From Bacteroidaceae bacterium (GTDB lineage Bacteria; Bacteroidota; Bacteroidia; Bacteroidales; Bacteroidaceae): 54,706 bases of DNA. A program made the translations under genes and the position numbers. The notes beneath the pieces were generated by a model that saw nothing but the letters and a program-made list of their open reading frames with translations, was not told the origin of the DNA and made no database searches. This document shows positions 7,134 through 16,035 of this stretch, in pieces. The DNA lies in contig JAKSLM010000015.1 in NCBI GenBank assembly GCA_024401225.1, positions 1 to 54,706 of the forward strand, given 5' to 3'. Positions within the stretch are counted from its first letter, which is position 1. Each line of letters starts with the position of its first letter.

Positions 7134-8015
7134 ATGGCAGAAAAACAGCAATGGGCAGGCACGACCTATGGAAGCGACCGGATGCATGAGTATCTGATCA
7201 AGTCGCTCCGATTCATCGACGTGCGCCTGCTGTACCTGTTTTCTGCTATATTCGTCATACCAGTCTGCCTGGTACTCAACCCAAGCAGGAAGACGGCCTA
7301 CCACTATTTTCGCGACATCCTGCACTATGGCAAACTGAAAGCTATGTGGGCTACATATGTCAATCATTGCTTGTTTGCACAGGTGGTGATTGACAAATTT
7401 GCTATGTATTCGGGCAAGCGAATGAATGTGGAGACCATAGGTTTCGAGCATTATCATGAGCGCTCGCTGAAGGAACCGGGATTCGTGCACCTCAGTTCGC
7501 ACATAGGCAACTATGAGATAGCGGGCTACACGCTCAAATCACGCGATAAAAGAATGAACGCGCTCGTGTACGCAGGCGAGAAGGAGTCGGTGATGGAGAA
7601 CCGCAACAAGATGTTCGAAGGCACCAACACACGCATGATAGCCGTAAAGAGCGACATGAGCCACCTGTTCGAGATCGACAGCGCACTCGTGGCAGGCGAG
7701 GTGGTATCGATACCCGCCGACCGCATCAACGGATCGCCTAAAGCCGTGGAATGCACGTTCATGGGCAGGAAGGCACGCTTCCCTCAGGGCCCATTCAGCG
7801 TAGCCACGATGAGAGGACTGGATGTGCTGGCAGTAAACGTCATGAAGGAGGGATGGACGAAGTACAAGATATACATCACCCCCCTCGAGTACGACCGCAC
7901 CTTGCCTCGCAAGCAGCAGTTGCAGCAGCTCGCCGATGCCTACGTGGCAGAGCTCGAGAAGCGCCTGCGCCAGTATCCGGAACAATGGTATAACTTCTTT
8001 GAATTTTGGAATTAA
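7134..8015 (+). CDS. LpxL/HtrB-family acyltransferase
   Basis: The 293-residue protein has an N-terminal hydrophobic segment (about 30-50) and the lipid A late-acyltransferase motif SSHIGNYE, an H-x4-E pair at His123 and Glu128. This is followed by the substrate region with SIPADRINGSPK. LpxL-type enzymes transfer an acyl group from ACP to a lipid on the inner face of the membrane. APE clusters typically carry one such enzyme; here it probably moves the ACP-bound polyene, or an ordinary fatty acid, onto the lipid anchor. Confidence 0.85.
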   Translation: MAEKQQWAGTTYGSDRMHEYLIKSLRFIDVRLLYLFSAIFVIPVCLVLNPSRKTAYHYFRDILHYGKLKAMWATYVNHCLFAQVVIDKFAMYSGKRMNVETIGFEHYHERSLKEPGFVHLSSHIGNYEIAGYTLKSRDKRMNALVYAGEKESVMENRNKMFEGTNTRMIAVKSDMSHLFEIDSALVAGEVVSIPADRINGSPKAVECTFMGRKARFPQGPFSVATMRGLDVLAVNVMKEGWTKYKIYITPLEYDRTLPRKQQLQQLADAYVAELEKRLRQYPEQWYNFFEFWN

Positions 8016-8500
8016 TGCAATCGACAGCCATATCAGCAATGGACATAAAACAGCCTACCGAGGAGTTTCTCCGATCAATCGACATACATGGCATCCTGCC
8101 TCAGCAGGAGCCTTTTGTCATGATTGATACCCTCACGCAGTTTGCAATGGAAAATACCACTACCGAGACTACCATACGCGAGAGCAACATCTTCGTTGAC
8201 AATGGTGAGTTCTCGGCTTCTGGTTTGATAGAGAACATAGCTCAGACATGCGCTGCAAGAGTGGGATACGTCAACAAGTACATCCTCAAGTGCGACGTGC
8301 AGATAGGCTTCATCGGCGCGGTGCGCAACTTCACGGTCGGACGTCTGCCTAAGGTGGGAGAGACCATCACCACCCGTGTGGACATACTGCAGGACATATT
8401 CGGAATGACCATGGCCAACGCCACCGTGACAAGCAACGGCGACACCATCGCCACTACCGAGATCAAACTCTCGGTAAGGCAAGTAGAACAAGCAGGATAG
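8015..8500 (+). CDS. Hotdog-fold ACP dehydratase-like protein (DH1, ApeP-like)
   Basis: The ATG at 8015 overlaps the upstream stop (TAATG); a second Met lies at 8039 (MDIK). The protein has about 161 residues. The opening GILPQQEPFVMID matches the LPHRxPFLxxD start of FabZ-type proteins with the His replaced by Gln, and GLIENIAQTCAA matches the central helix. No His is seen at the HFPG position. It resembles the ApeP-like dehydratases of polyene clusters. Either it uses different catalytic residues or it works together with DH2 at 14114. Confidence 0.75.
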   Translation: MQSTAISAMDIKQPTEEFLRSIDIHGILPQQEPFVMIDTLTQFAMENTTTETTIRESNIFVDNGEFSASGLIENIAQTCAARVGYVNKYILKCDVQIGFIGAVRNFTVGRLPKVGETITTRVDILQDIFGMTMANATVTSNGDTIATTEIKLSVRQVEQAG

Positions 8501-8507
8501 AGACGCT

Positions 8508-8921
8508 ATGGCCTTGGTAACAGAGAAGCAGTTTGAGATTCGCTTCAGTGAAGTGGACATCATGAACGTAGTGTGGCACGGATCATATCCGCTCTACCTC
8601 GAGGATGCCCGTGAGGCCTTCGGGGCACAGTACGGCCTGTCGTACCAGAAGTACATCGAGGAGGGCATCTTTGCCCCAATCGTTGAACTGACGATGAACT
8701 ACAAGCGTCCGCTGATGTACGGCATGAAGCCAGTAGTGCGCATCACCTATCGCCCTACGGATGCAGCCAAGGTGGTGTTCGACTACGAGATAATCGACTC
8801 AGCCACAGGAACCATCTGCCTCACGGCACACAGCGTGCAGGTATTCATGGACCGCAACTACAACCTGCTGTGGGACAATCCTGCCTTCTATACTGAATGG
8901 AAGAAAGAAATGGGAGTATAA
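8508..8921 (+). CDS. 4HBT-family acyl thioesterase (YbgC-like)
   Basis: The 137-residue hotdog protein has the signature RFSEVDIMNVVWHGSYPLYLED at its start: Asp17 in the catalytic position, then VVWH and Y. This is the 4-hydroxybenzoyl-CoA thioesterase/YbgC pattern. It would hydrolyse acyl-ACP or acyl-CoA, perhaps as editor or release factor for stalled chains. It starts 7 bp after DH1, and its TAA is followed at once by the next ATG. Confidence 0.88.
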   Translation: MALVTEKQFEIRFSEVDIMNVVWHGSYPLYLEDAREAFGAQYGLSYQKYIEEGIFAPIVELTMNYKRPLMYGMKPVVRITYRPTDAAKVVFDYEIIDSATGTICLTAHSVQVFMDRNYNLLWDNPAFYTEWKKEMGV

Positions 8922-10682
8922 ATGATCACCGTATTAGCAACAAATATCACATCGCCGCTCGGCATGACCACAGAGCAGAACTACCAGATGCTGAAGTCTG
9001 GCCGTTCCGCTTTGAAGCGTTATGAGGGATGGTGCGGAGTGCCCGAAGCCTTTACCGCCTCGCTGTTCACCGATGAGCAGCGTGAGGCACTGGCAGTCGA
9101 AGGGTGCAGCCGCTTCGAATCGCTCGTGGTGCGCTCGGTCAGGGAAGCCCTGACGCATGCAGAGGTCGATGTGACCGATGAACGCACGGTGTTCATACTC
9201 AGCACAACTAAAGGCAACGTGGAGATGCTGCCTGCCGAAGGCTCGGAAGGCTATCTGCATCCGGGCGAGACAGCAGCAAAGATAGCATGCCAGCTGGGAT
9301 TCACAACGCAGCCCATCACGGTATGCAACGCATGCATCTCGGGAGTGTCGGCACAGCTTCTTGCTCACCGACTGATAAGCGAGGGACGATACGATCGCGC
9401 TGTAGTGTGCGGAGCTGACTGCCAGTCGGCATTCATAGTGTCGGGCTTCGTGTCGTTCAAGGCTCTGTCGCCCGATGAGTGCCGTCCGTTCGACATTGAG
9501 CGCATCGGACTCAACCTCGGCGAGGCAGCCTCGACCATCATCCTTGCAAGGACCAGCGTTGCTGCTGAAGGCAAGCGCGAATGGCAACTGGTAAGGGGAT
9601 GCACCAACAACGATGCCTACCACATCAGCGCTCCTTCGCCTCAGGGCGACGGAACGTATGCAGCCATCATGGCCACTCTGCATGAAGGCGACAGGGAACG
9701 GCTGGCAACCGTAAGCGTGCATGGTACGGCAACCATGTTCAACGACCAGATGGAATCGAAGGCCCTGCAGCGCGCAGGACTGTCGGAAGTGCCTCTGTCG
9801 GCTCTCAAGGGCTACTACGGCCACACGATGGGAGCTGCGGGCGTGCTCGAATCGATCATCACGATGAGGGCGCTGGATGACGGACTGATACTCCCATCGA
9901 GAGGATTTGAAGAGATAGGAGTGAGCGGCAAGGTGACCATCTCGAACCAGATGCAGACCACCGGCAAGCAGTCGTTCCTCAAAATCATATCAGGCTTTGG
10001 CGGATGCAACGGCGCCTTGCTCTTCACCCGTACGGAAGGGGAGGGCAATGAGGCTCCAGCAACGCCCCAGACGGTGCTGCTTGCGCAGACTCATAGCGTG
10101 CGCATCACCCCATCAGCACTCGAGATTGATGGGCAGCCTATGGAGACCTCGGCCGAGGGAAAGGCTCTGCTCACCGAGATCTATAAGAGTCGCATAGGCG
10201 GCTATCCAAAGTACTACAAGATGGACATGCTCAGTCGCCTTGTGTTCGTAGCCACCGAACTGCTCCTGCAGCAGGAAGGCAAAGCACCAGGGAATGGACA
10301 GGCTGAGGATGGACAAGTGGAAAGTGGACAGGCAGAGGAAGCAGTCGACAGGGCTGTGATACTCTTCAACCGCACATCATCGATAGTGGCAGACCGCCAG
10401 CACCAGCAGACCATAAGCGATGCTGAAGGCTTCTTCCCAAGTCCATCGGTGTTCGTCTACACCCTGCCTAACATCGTGACAGGCGAGATAGCCATCAAGC
10501 ACGGCTACAAGGCTGAAACATCGCTCTACATACTCGACCATAAGGACAATCACATCATGGACTCGGTGGTTGAGGCTTCGCTCCTGCAGTCGGATACACA
10601 AAGTGTGCTGACAGGATGGGTGGACTGCGAGGACGAGAACAAATTTGAAGCAGAAATAAGAATAATAACAAAGAACATATAA
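8922..10682 (+). CDS. Two-domain ketosynthase (KS2)
   Basis: The 586-residue protein has a full thiolase-fold ketosynthase at 1-370, with Cys138 (NACISG), His267 (VHGTAT), Lys296/His301 (KGYYGHTMGA) and SGFGGCNGA. A C-terminal region of about 200 residues follows. From 425 on it resembles the shortened ketoacyl-synt_2 domain (LSRLVFVATELLL; ILFNRTSSIVADR; PNIVTGEIAIKHG). The linker holds a Gly/Glu/Gln-rich repeat near 445-465. The presence of Cys argues against a chain-length-factor role. The extra domain may hold a partner or ACP. Confidence 0.88.
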   Translation: MITVLATNITSPLGMTTEQNYQMLKSGRSALKRYEGWCGVPEAFTASLFTDEQREALAVEGCSRFESLVVRSVREALTHAEVDVTDERTVFILSTTKGNVEMLPAEGSEGYLHPGETAAKIACQLGFTTQPITVCNACISGVSAQLLAHRLISEGRYDRAVVCGADCQSAFIVSGFVSFKALSPDECRPFDIERIGLNLGEAASTIILARTSVAAEGKREWQLVRGCTNNDAYHISAPSPQGDGTYAAIMATLHEGDRERLATVSVHGTATMFNDQMESKALQRAGLSEVPLSALKGYYGHTMGAAGVLESIITMRALDDGLILPSRGFEEIGVSGKVTISNQMQTTGKQSFLKIISGFGGCNGALLFTRTEGEGNEAPATPQTVLLAQTHSVRITPSALEIDGQPMETSAEGKALLTEIYKSRIGGYPKYYKMDMLSRLVFVATELLLQQEGKAPGNGQAEDGQVESGQAEEAVDRAVILFNRTSSIVADRQHQQTISDAEGFFPSPSVFVYTLPNIVTGEIAIKHGYKAETSLYILDHKDNHIMDSVVEASLLQSDTQSVLTGWVDCEDENKFEAEIRIITKNI

Positions 10683-10690
10683 AGACAATT

Positions 10691-10948
10691 ATGGACGAAC
10701 TGATTTATGCACTTAAAGAGCAGATCATAGATGCTCTTAACCTCGAAGAAATGACTCCGGACGAGATTGAAAACGATGCACCGCTGTTTGGCAACGGTCT
10801 CGGTCTCGACTCCATCGATGCCCTCGAACTCATCGTTCTCCTTGAGAAGCACTACGGCATCAAGCTCGCAAGCCCAGCTGAGGGAAAGTCGATCTTCAAG
10901 AGTGTCAGCACTATCGCTGAATATGTAGAAAAGAACAGAAAGAAGTAA
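10691..10948 (+). CDS. Acyl carrier protein (ACP2)
   Basis: The 85-residue acidic protein has Ser41 in LGLDSIDALEL as phosphopantetheine site. It lies 8 bp after KS2 and 13 bp before KS3, so it is likely their common substrate carrier. Confidence 0.93.
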   Translation: MDELIYALKEQIIDALNLEEMTPDEIENDAPLFGNGLGLDSIDALELIVLLEKHYGIKLASPAEGKSIFKSVSTIAEYVEKNRKK

Positions 10949-10961
10949 TATTCGAAGCGTC

Positions 10962-12695
10962 ATGATATCCATCACAGGACTCGGCATAATTTGTGCCATC
11001 GGCAACGATGCTCCAGCTGTGCTCGACTCCCTTCGCAACGGGCGTTCGGGAGTGGGGGCCATGAAGTACCTGCAGTCGAAGCATTCGTACTTGCCAGTAG
11101 GCGAGGTCAAGCTCTCGAACGACGAGATGAAGCAGATGCTCGGTGTGGAGACTGCTGCCCCCGTGAGCCGTACTTCGCTCATGGGAGCCATCGCTGTGCG
11201 TCAGGCATTGCAGCAGGCAGGCATCGGAAGCGTTGAAGGCAAGCGTGTGGCACTCATCTCAGGTACCACCGTGGGCGGAATGGATGTGACAGAGCGATAC
11301 TTCGACCAGATGAAGAGCGACGACTCGCTGCTCGATCTGCCTCAGAACAATGAGTGTGGCAAGAGTTCGCGCGAGATTGCTGCAATGGCTGGCTTGGGCA
11401 ATGCTGAGGTGTGCACCATCTCTACAGCATGCTCATCGGCTCTCAACTCCATCATCCTGGGTTCGGAGATGCTGAAGCGCGACGAGGTTGATATCGTCGT
11501 TGCTGGTGGCTCGGAAGCTCTGAGCATGTTCCACCTCAACGGATTCAATACGCTGATGATCCTGGACAAGGAGCGCTGCCGTCCGTTTGATGACACCCGT
11601 GCAGGACTCAACCTGGGCGAAGGTGCTGCATTCGTTGTGTTGCAGAAGGATGCTGCCAACAGCCTGGCCTATGTGGCTGGCTACGGCAACCGCTGCGATG
11701 CCTTCCACCAGACTGCATCGTCCGACAATGGTGAGGGCGCCTTCCTTGCAATGAGCGATGCGCTCAGCATGGCAGGACTGAAGCCTGAGGACATACAGTA
11801 TGTGAATGCTCACGGAACGGGTACTCCAAACAATGACCTCTCAGAGAGCCAGGCACTCAAGCGTGTGTTTGGCGACTCTATGCCTGAGGTGTCAAGCACC
11901 AAGTCGTTCACCGGACACACCACATCGGCATCGGGATCGATCGAGACCGTGATGTGCGTGCTTGCCATGCAGAACAGCTTCACGCCTGGCAACCTGGGAT
12001 GGAAGAACCAGATAGATGGAGGCATCACTCCTACCATGGGTACGGAAGGTAAGGCATTGGAGAACATAGTGTGCAACTCGTTCGGATTCGGCGGCAATGA
12101 TTCGTCGCTCGTGATCAGCAAGTCGGCACCTAAGGACGAAGCAAAGGCTGATGCCGACTGCAGCTTCAAGGTGGCAGCCGAAGTGCTCATCACCGATGCT
12201 GAGGAACTGAAGGGACTGAAGGAATTCGTGTCGCCTATGGAGTCGCGCCGCATGGGTAAGCTCATGAAGGCAGCCTATCTGTCATCGCTCCGCGCCCTTC
12301 GCGATGCTGGAGTGGAAACGCCCGATGCCATCATAACTGCCACTTCGCGCGGTATGCTCGAGATTAGTGAGCAGTTTCTTGAGGACATCATCAGCAACGG
12401 CGAGGAACTCCTCAAGCCGACCCTCTTCATGCAGAGCACGCACAACACATTGAGTTCGGCAATAGCCATCCGCACCAAGTGTCATGGATACAACATCACC
12501 TATTCGCAGGGCGACGAGTCGATGGACTGGGCCATGCGCGATGCTGAGCGACTGATACGTACGGGAAAGGCTAAGGCCGTGCTCGTGGGATGCTTTGACG
12601 AATCGACACCTACGTTCTCATCGTTCGTGGAGCGTGCCGGAAAGGAAGCGCCAGCTCCGTTGTATGCTAAAAGTGTAGTGCTATGCCGCTGTTAG
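10962..12695 (+). CDS. Two-domain ketosynthase (KS3)
   Basis: The 577-residue protein has a complete KS domain (1-387) with Cys157 (STACSSA), His284 (VNAHGTGTPNND), Lys314/His319 (TKSFTGHTTSA) and CNSFGFGGND. The C-terminal domain (about 405-577) clearly follows the ketoacyl-synt_2 pattern: RMGKLMKAAYLSSLRAL, AIITATSRGMLE, FMQSTHNTLSSAIA, HGYNITYSQG, KAVLVGCFDE. It has the same architecture as KS2. The two may form a heterodimer, but both keep the active Cys. Its last codons overlap the next gene by 13 bp. Confidence 0.92.
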   Translation: MISITGLGIICAIGNDAPAVLDSLRNGRSGVGAMKYLQSKHSYLPVGEVKLSNDEMKQMLGVETAAPVSRTSLMGAIAVRQALQQAGIGSVEGKRVALISGTTVGGMDVTERYFDQMKSDDSLLDLPQNNECGKSSREIAAMAGLGNAEVCTISTACSSALNSIILGSEMLKRDEVDIVVAGGSEALSMFHLNGFNTLMILDKERCRPFDDTRAGLNLGEGAAFVVLQKDAANSLAYVAGYGNRCDAFHQTASSDNGEGAFLAMSDALSMAGLKPEDIQYVNAHGTGTPNNDLSESQALKRVFGDSMPEVSSTKSFTGHTTSASGSIETVMCVLAMQNSFTPGNLGWKNQIDGGITPTMGTEGKALENIVCNSFGFGGNDSSLVISKSAPKDEAKADADCSFKVAAEVLITDAEELKGLKEFVSPMESRRMGKLMKAAYLSSLRALRDAGVETPDAIITATSRGMLEISEQFLEDIISNGEELLKPTLFMQSTHNTLSSAIAIRTKCHGYNITYSQGDESMDWAMRDAERLIRTGKAKAVLVGCFDESTPTFSSFVERAGKEAPAPLYAKSVVLCRC

Positions 12696-13033
12696 TGCTT
12701 GCCATAGTTCAGAGCCTTCTGCTGGCAGGTGGCCAGGTGTTCCTGAAGTTTGCCTTGCAGCGCATGGAACCCTTCGGTTGGAACTGGCAGTTCTGGGGCT
12801 CGTTCTTTGCCAACTGGCAGTTTGCCCTCTGCGGCGCCTGCTACGGATGCGGCAGCCTGCTGTGGTTCTACATCATCAAGCACTACCCATTCAGCATGGC
12901 ATATCCGATGGTGTCGCTGAGCTACGTGTTTGGCATGATAGCGGCGATAGTCTTCTTCCACGAACCCGTGGAACTGACCAAGTGGATAGGCGTGCTCCTT
13001 ATAATGTTAGGTTGTTACTTTATTGCAAAATGA
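12683..13033 (+). CDS. Small DMT/EamA-family membrane protein (SMR-like)
   Basis: The 116-residue protein has four predicted membrane helices: 3-25, about 34-60, 66-90 and 95-115. The middle has FYIIKHYPFSMAYPMVSLSYVFG, typical of half-size drug/metabolite transporters such as the EmrE and ArnE/ArnF type. It overlaps KS3 at its start and the LolA-like gene at its end (ATGA). It may flip a lipid-linked intermediate across the inner membrane. The substrate is inferred from context only. Confidence 0.8.
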   Translation: MPLLVLAIVQSLLLAGGQVFLKFALQRMEPFGWNWQFWGSFFANWQFALCGACYGCGSLLWFYIIKHYPFSMAYPMVSLSYVFGMIAAIVFFHEPVELTKWIGVLLIMLGCYFIAK

Positions 13034-13644
13034 GAAAATACATATACATACTGATCATGTGCCTTGCACCAGTCGTTGCATCAGCACAGAACCAGGCTGC
13101 CATCATCGAGAAGATCAATAAGATCAGCGCCGAGATGAAGACCATGGAGTGTGACTTTGTACAGACCAAGCATCTGAAGATGCTCAACGACAAGATGGTG
13201 TCGAACGGCAAGATGTACTACCAGCAGACTAACAAGTTGCGCTGGGAGTACGTGACTCCTTATGCCTACACGTTCATCCTCAACGACAACAAGGTGATGC
13301 TGAAGAACCAGAAGCGCACGGATGTGATCGATGTGAACCAGAACAAGATGTTCAAGGAGATAGCCCGCATGATGATGAACAGCATCGTGGGCAAATGTCT
13401 CTCGGACGAGAAGGCGTTCAAGACCACCATCAAGGAGACTCCTAACGAGTGGGTTGCGACGCTCATTCCGCAGAAGAAGGACATGAAACAGATGTGGACC
13501 AAGCTTATACTGCACTTCGACCGCACGAAGAACATCGTGGCACAGGTGGAGATGCACGAGAAGACGGGCGACTACACGGTCATCGACCTTAAGAATACGA
13601 AGACCAACAAGACGATAGACCAGAAGCAGTTCTCGGTCAATTAG
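13030..13644 (+). CDS. LolA-like outer-membrane lipoprotein carrier protein
   Basis: I chose the ATG at 13030, which overlaps the previous stop (ATGA) and begins a signal peptide of about 20 residues ending VASAQ; the open frame upstream is not protein-like. The 204-residue protein has the LolA pattern of CDFVQTKHLKML, GKMYYQQTNKLRWEY and a late FDRTKNIVAQVEM. LolA-like proteins are regular members of aryl polyene clusters and are thought to shuttle the lipidic product through the periplasm. No lipobox is seen. Confidence 0.9.
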   Translation: MRKYIYILIMCLAPVVASAQNQAAIIEKINKISAEMKTMECDFVQTKHLKMLNDKMVSNGKMYYQQTNKLRWEYVTPYAYTFILNDNKVMLKNQKRTDVIDVNQNKMFKEIARMMMNSIVGKCLSDEKAFKTTIKETPNEWVATLIPQKKDMKQMWTKLILHFDRTKNIVAQVEMHEKTGDYTVIDLKNTKTNKTIDQKQFSVN

Positions 13645-13698
13645 AAAGCAACGCTAAGAGATTTTAGGTTTAAGTACAAGGAAATCATAGGTTAGAGT

Positions 13699-14130
13699 AT
13701 GAATCGCATCCTTTTCATTATGCTGTGGCTTCTGGTAGGCACATCGGTCATCAAGGCTCAGGACATGGAACCAGAGGACACCGTAAGCAGATACTCCGTG
13801 CAGATAGACATACGCAATGCCTACATAAGCGGAGTGTGCATCATGCGCCGCGAACCTCAGCAGGTCACAGCCTCGATAGTCAATGAGTTCGGCGTGTCGG
13901 CACTTACCTACCGCTACGATCGTGCGAAGCAGAAGGTCAAGATACTAAGCATCATGAAGAAGATGGACCGTTGGTACGTGAAGCGCATGCTGAGGAAGGA
14001 CCTTAGGGTGGTGATGCAGCAATTGCTGAACGGCGATGAGGCTACAGAGGACCGTAGCGTGACATACGAGAATAAGAAATATAAAATAAAGTATAATTAC
14101 ACTCCATTGACTAATGAAGTTAAAGAATAG
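13699..14130 (+). CDS. Exported protein of unknown function
   Basis: The 143-residue protein has a signal peptide (1-20, ending VIKAQ). The body is rich in strands (SVQIDIRNAYISGVCIM; ASIVNEFGVSALTYRYD) followed by basic residues and a long KYKIKYNYT end. I do not recognise the family. Small periplasmic proteins of this size are common beside LolA in polyene clusters. The end overlaps the next gene by 17 bp, which suggests coupled translation. Confidence 0.7.
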   Translation: MNRILFIMLWLLVGTSVIKAQDMEPEDTVSRYSVQIDIRNAYISGVCIMRREPQQVTASIVNEFGVSALTYRYDRAKQKVKILSIMKKMDRWYVKRMLRKDLRVVMQQLLNGDEATEDRSVTYENKKYKIKYNYTPLTNEVKE

Positions 14131-14485
14131 TTTGTTCGAAGTCGTATCCGACACAGCTTCAGCGAAGGGGCACGACTATGCAATCAGGCTTAATAGCGAT
14201 CATGTAATATACAAGGCTCACTTCCCGGAACAGCCTATCACCCCAGGTGTGTGCATCATCCAGATAGCACAGGAACTGCTGGAGGACATGGTGGGCAAGG
14301 CGCTGCAGATTCACACCGTGAAGAACGTCAAGTTCCTGCGTGTCATCTCGCCTGTGGATACACCGGACATCTGCTACTCGTTGCAGAACGTGAGCGAGGA
14401 GGATGGCATGGTGAAGGCTCAGGTGGCAGTTGTCTCGGGCGATGATGTATATGCGAAAATATCGTTCATTTGTCAAATTGCATAG
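14114..14485 (+). CDS. Hotdog-fold 3-hydroxyacyl-ACP dehydratase-like protein (DH2, ApeI-like)
   Basis: The 123-residue protein matches the FabZ core KAHFPEQPITPGVCIIQIAQEL. His36 is in the catalytic HFP position. The residue 14 positions later, Glu in FabZ, is Gln50. The short length and the P-x-x-PGV-x-x-Q pattern recall ApeI-type dehydratases of polyene clusters. Together with DH1, which keeps a Glu but lacks the His, it could form one competent dehydratase. That complementarity is inference. Confidence 0.8.
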   Translation: MKLKNSLFEVVSDTASAKGHDYAIRLNSDHVIYKAHFPEQPITPGVCIIQIAQELLEDMVGKALQIHTVKNVKFLRVISPVDTPDICYSLQNVSEEDGMVKAQVAVVSGDDVYAKISFICQIA

Positions 14486-16035
14486 TGGAATCGACTAAGT
14501 TGGAACAGCAAAATGTAAATCTTGATGCCATTCAGTTGGCAGAGCAGAAGGCAACCTTGCGCGAGAGGGGCATCTGTGTCATCATCCCTACATACAACAA
14601 TGGAGGCACCATTGCTGATGTGGTGGCACGTGCCATGCATCAATGCGATGATGTCATCGTAGTGTGCGACGGATGCACCGACGACACCCTTCTGCAGCTG
14701 GACCACTTGCCATCGAAGCCTGTCATCGTGGACCTGAAGACCAATCGTGGCAAGGGAACAGCACTCAAGGAGGGTTTCCGCTACGCTCTGAAGGCAGGAT
14801 TCGCTTATGCCATCACTCTCGATGGCGATGGACAGCACTATCCGGAGGACATACCATGCTTGCTCAAGGCCAACCAGAAGCATCCGGGAGCGTTGATAGT
14901 AGGTGAGCGCAAGGATCTCGATAAGGCAGAGCGAAGCGGTGGCAGCAAGTTTGCCAACAAGTTCAGCAACTTCTGGTTCTACGTTCAGACAGGATGCAAC
15001 CTGCGCGACACCCAGACAGGCTATCGCCTCTATCCGCTTAAGAAACTGCACGGACTGTCGCTGCTCACATCGCGCTACGAGGCCGAGCTCGAACTCATGG
15101 TGTTCGCTTCGTGGCATGGAGTGGAACTGGTGAGCGAACCAGTCAATGTGTTCTATCCTCCACGCGAGGAGCGAGTGTCGCACTTCCGCCCAGGAAAGGA
15201 CTTTGCGCGCATCTTCGTGCTCAACATGGTGCTTTGCTTCCTGGCGGTGGTCTACGGTCTGCCTATGCGCATAGGCCGCGCTCTGTTCACAGCCTTACGC
15301 ACAGCCTATTCATTCCTATTCTTCACCTTCTTCACAATGTTCGTGATGACTCCTCTGGTCCACATCTACCTCAGCATCGGCAAGATCACGGAGAAGAAGA
15401 GATACCACCTCCATTGCATACTCAATTTCATGGCACGCTTCGTGCTCCACTACCACAAGATACCGGGAGTGAAGTGCACCATCGACAACCCTCATGGCGA
15501 GACCTTTGAAAAACCTGCCGTGATGATATGCAACCACCAGTCGCACCTTGACATCGTGCCTATGCTCGCGCAGACCCGCAAGATGATCATCCTCACAGCC
15601 GACTGGGTGTGGAACAGCCCGTTCTACTCGTACGTGATACACAATGCTGAGTTCCTTCCTGCCTCGGCAGGCATGGATGCCATAATGCCACATCTGAAGT
15701 CGCTTGTGGAGCGAGGCTATAGCATAGCCATCTATCCCGAGGGTACACGTTCGCCCGACTGCAGCATAGCGCGCTTCCACCAGGGAGCATTCTACGTGGC
15801 TCGCACGCTGAATATCGATGTGGTGCCGATGGTCATCTATGGAGCAGGCAAAGCGCTCCCTAAGCATGGCCGCAAACTGCGTAAGTGGCCTATGCACATC
15901 GAACTGGGCAAGCGAATGTCGCCAGCCGAGCTGACTGCAATAGGTGAGACGCTCAAGGAGCAGGCTTCATGGATGCGTAAATACTATAGGAAGAGATATA
16001 CAGAAATTGCAAACAAGGTAGAGCAAGATGTCTAA
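14470..16035 (+). CDS. Glycosyltransferase family 2 / PlsC acyltransferase fusion
   Basis: There is no ATG before the first domain. Candidate starts are TTG at 14470 or GTG at 14485, the latter overlapping the upstream TAG. Numbering from 14470 (521 residues): the GT2 domain at about 34-235 has IIPTYNN, VCDGCTDDT and the DxD-like LDGDGQH (117-123). Hydrophobic helices at about 248-264 and 283-302 follow. A PlsC domain then has NHQSHLD (His356 to Asp361, H-x4-D) and YPEGTR (422-427). One polypeptide can therefore glycosylate and acylate. GT/AT fusions are typical of polyene clusters. Confidence 0.92.
   Translation: MSNCIVESTKLEQQNVNLDAIQLAEQKATLRERGICVIIPTYNNGGTIADVVARAMHQCDDVIVVCDGCTDDTLLQLDHLPSKPVIVDLKTNRGKGTALKEGFRYALKAGFAYAITLDGDGQHYPEDIPCLLKANQKHPGALIVGERKDLDKAERSGGSKFANKFSNFWFYVQTGCNLRDTQTGYRLYPLKKLHGLSLLTSRYEAELELMVFASWHGVELVSEPVNVFYPPREERVSHFRPGKDFARIFVLNMVLCFLAVVYGLPMRIGRALFTALRTAYSFLFFTFFTMFVMTPLVHIYLSIGKITEKKRYHLHCILNFMARFVLHYHKIPGVKCTIDNPHGETFEKPAVMICNHQSHLDIVPMLAQTRKMIILTADWVWNSPFYSYVIHNAEFLPASAGMDAIMPHLKSLVERGYSIAIYPEGTRSPDCSIARFHQGAFYVARTLNIDVVPMVIYGAGKALPKHGRKLRKWPMHIELGKRMSPAELTAIGETLKEQASWMRKYYRKRYTEIANKVEQDV

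Noticed and set aside
9541-9552. TCCTTGCAAGGA inside KS2
   Set aside because: A single copy in frame with normal codons; no 22-bp partner, so taken as chance.
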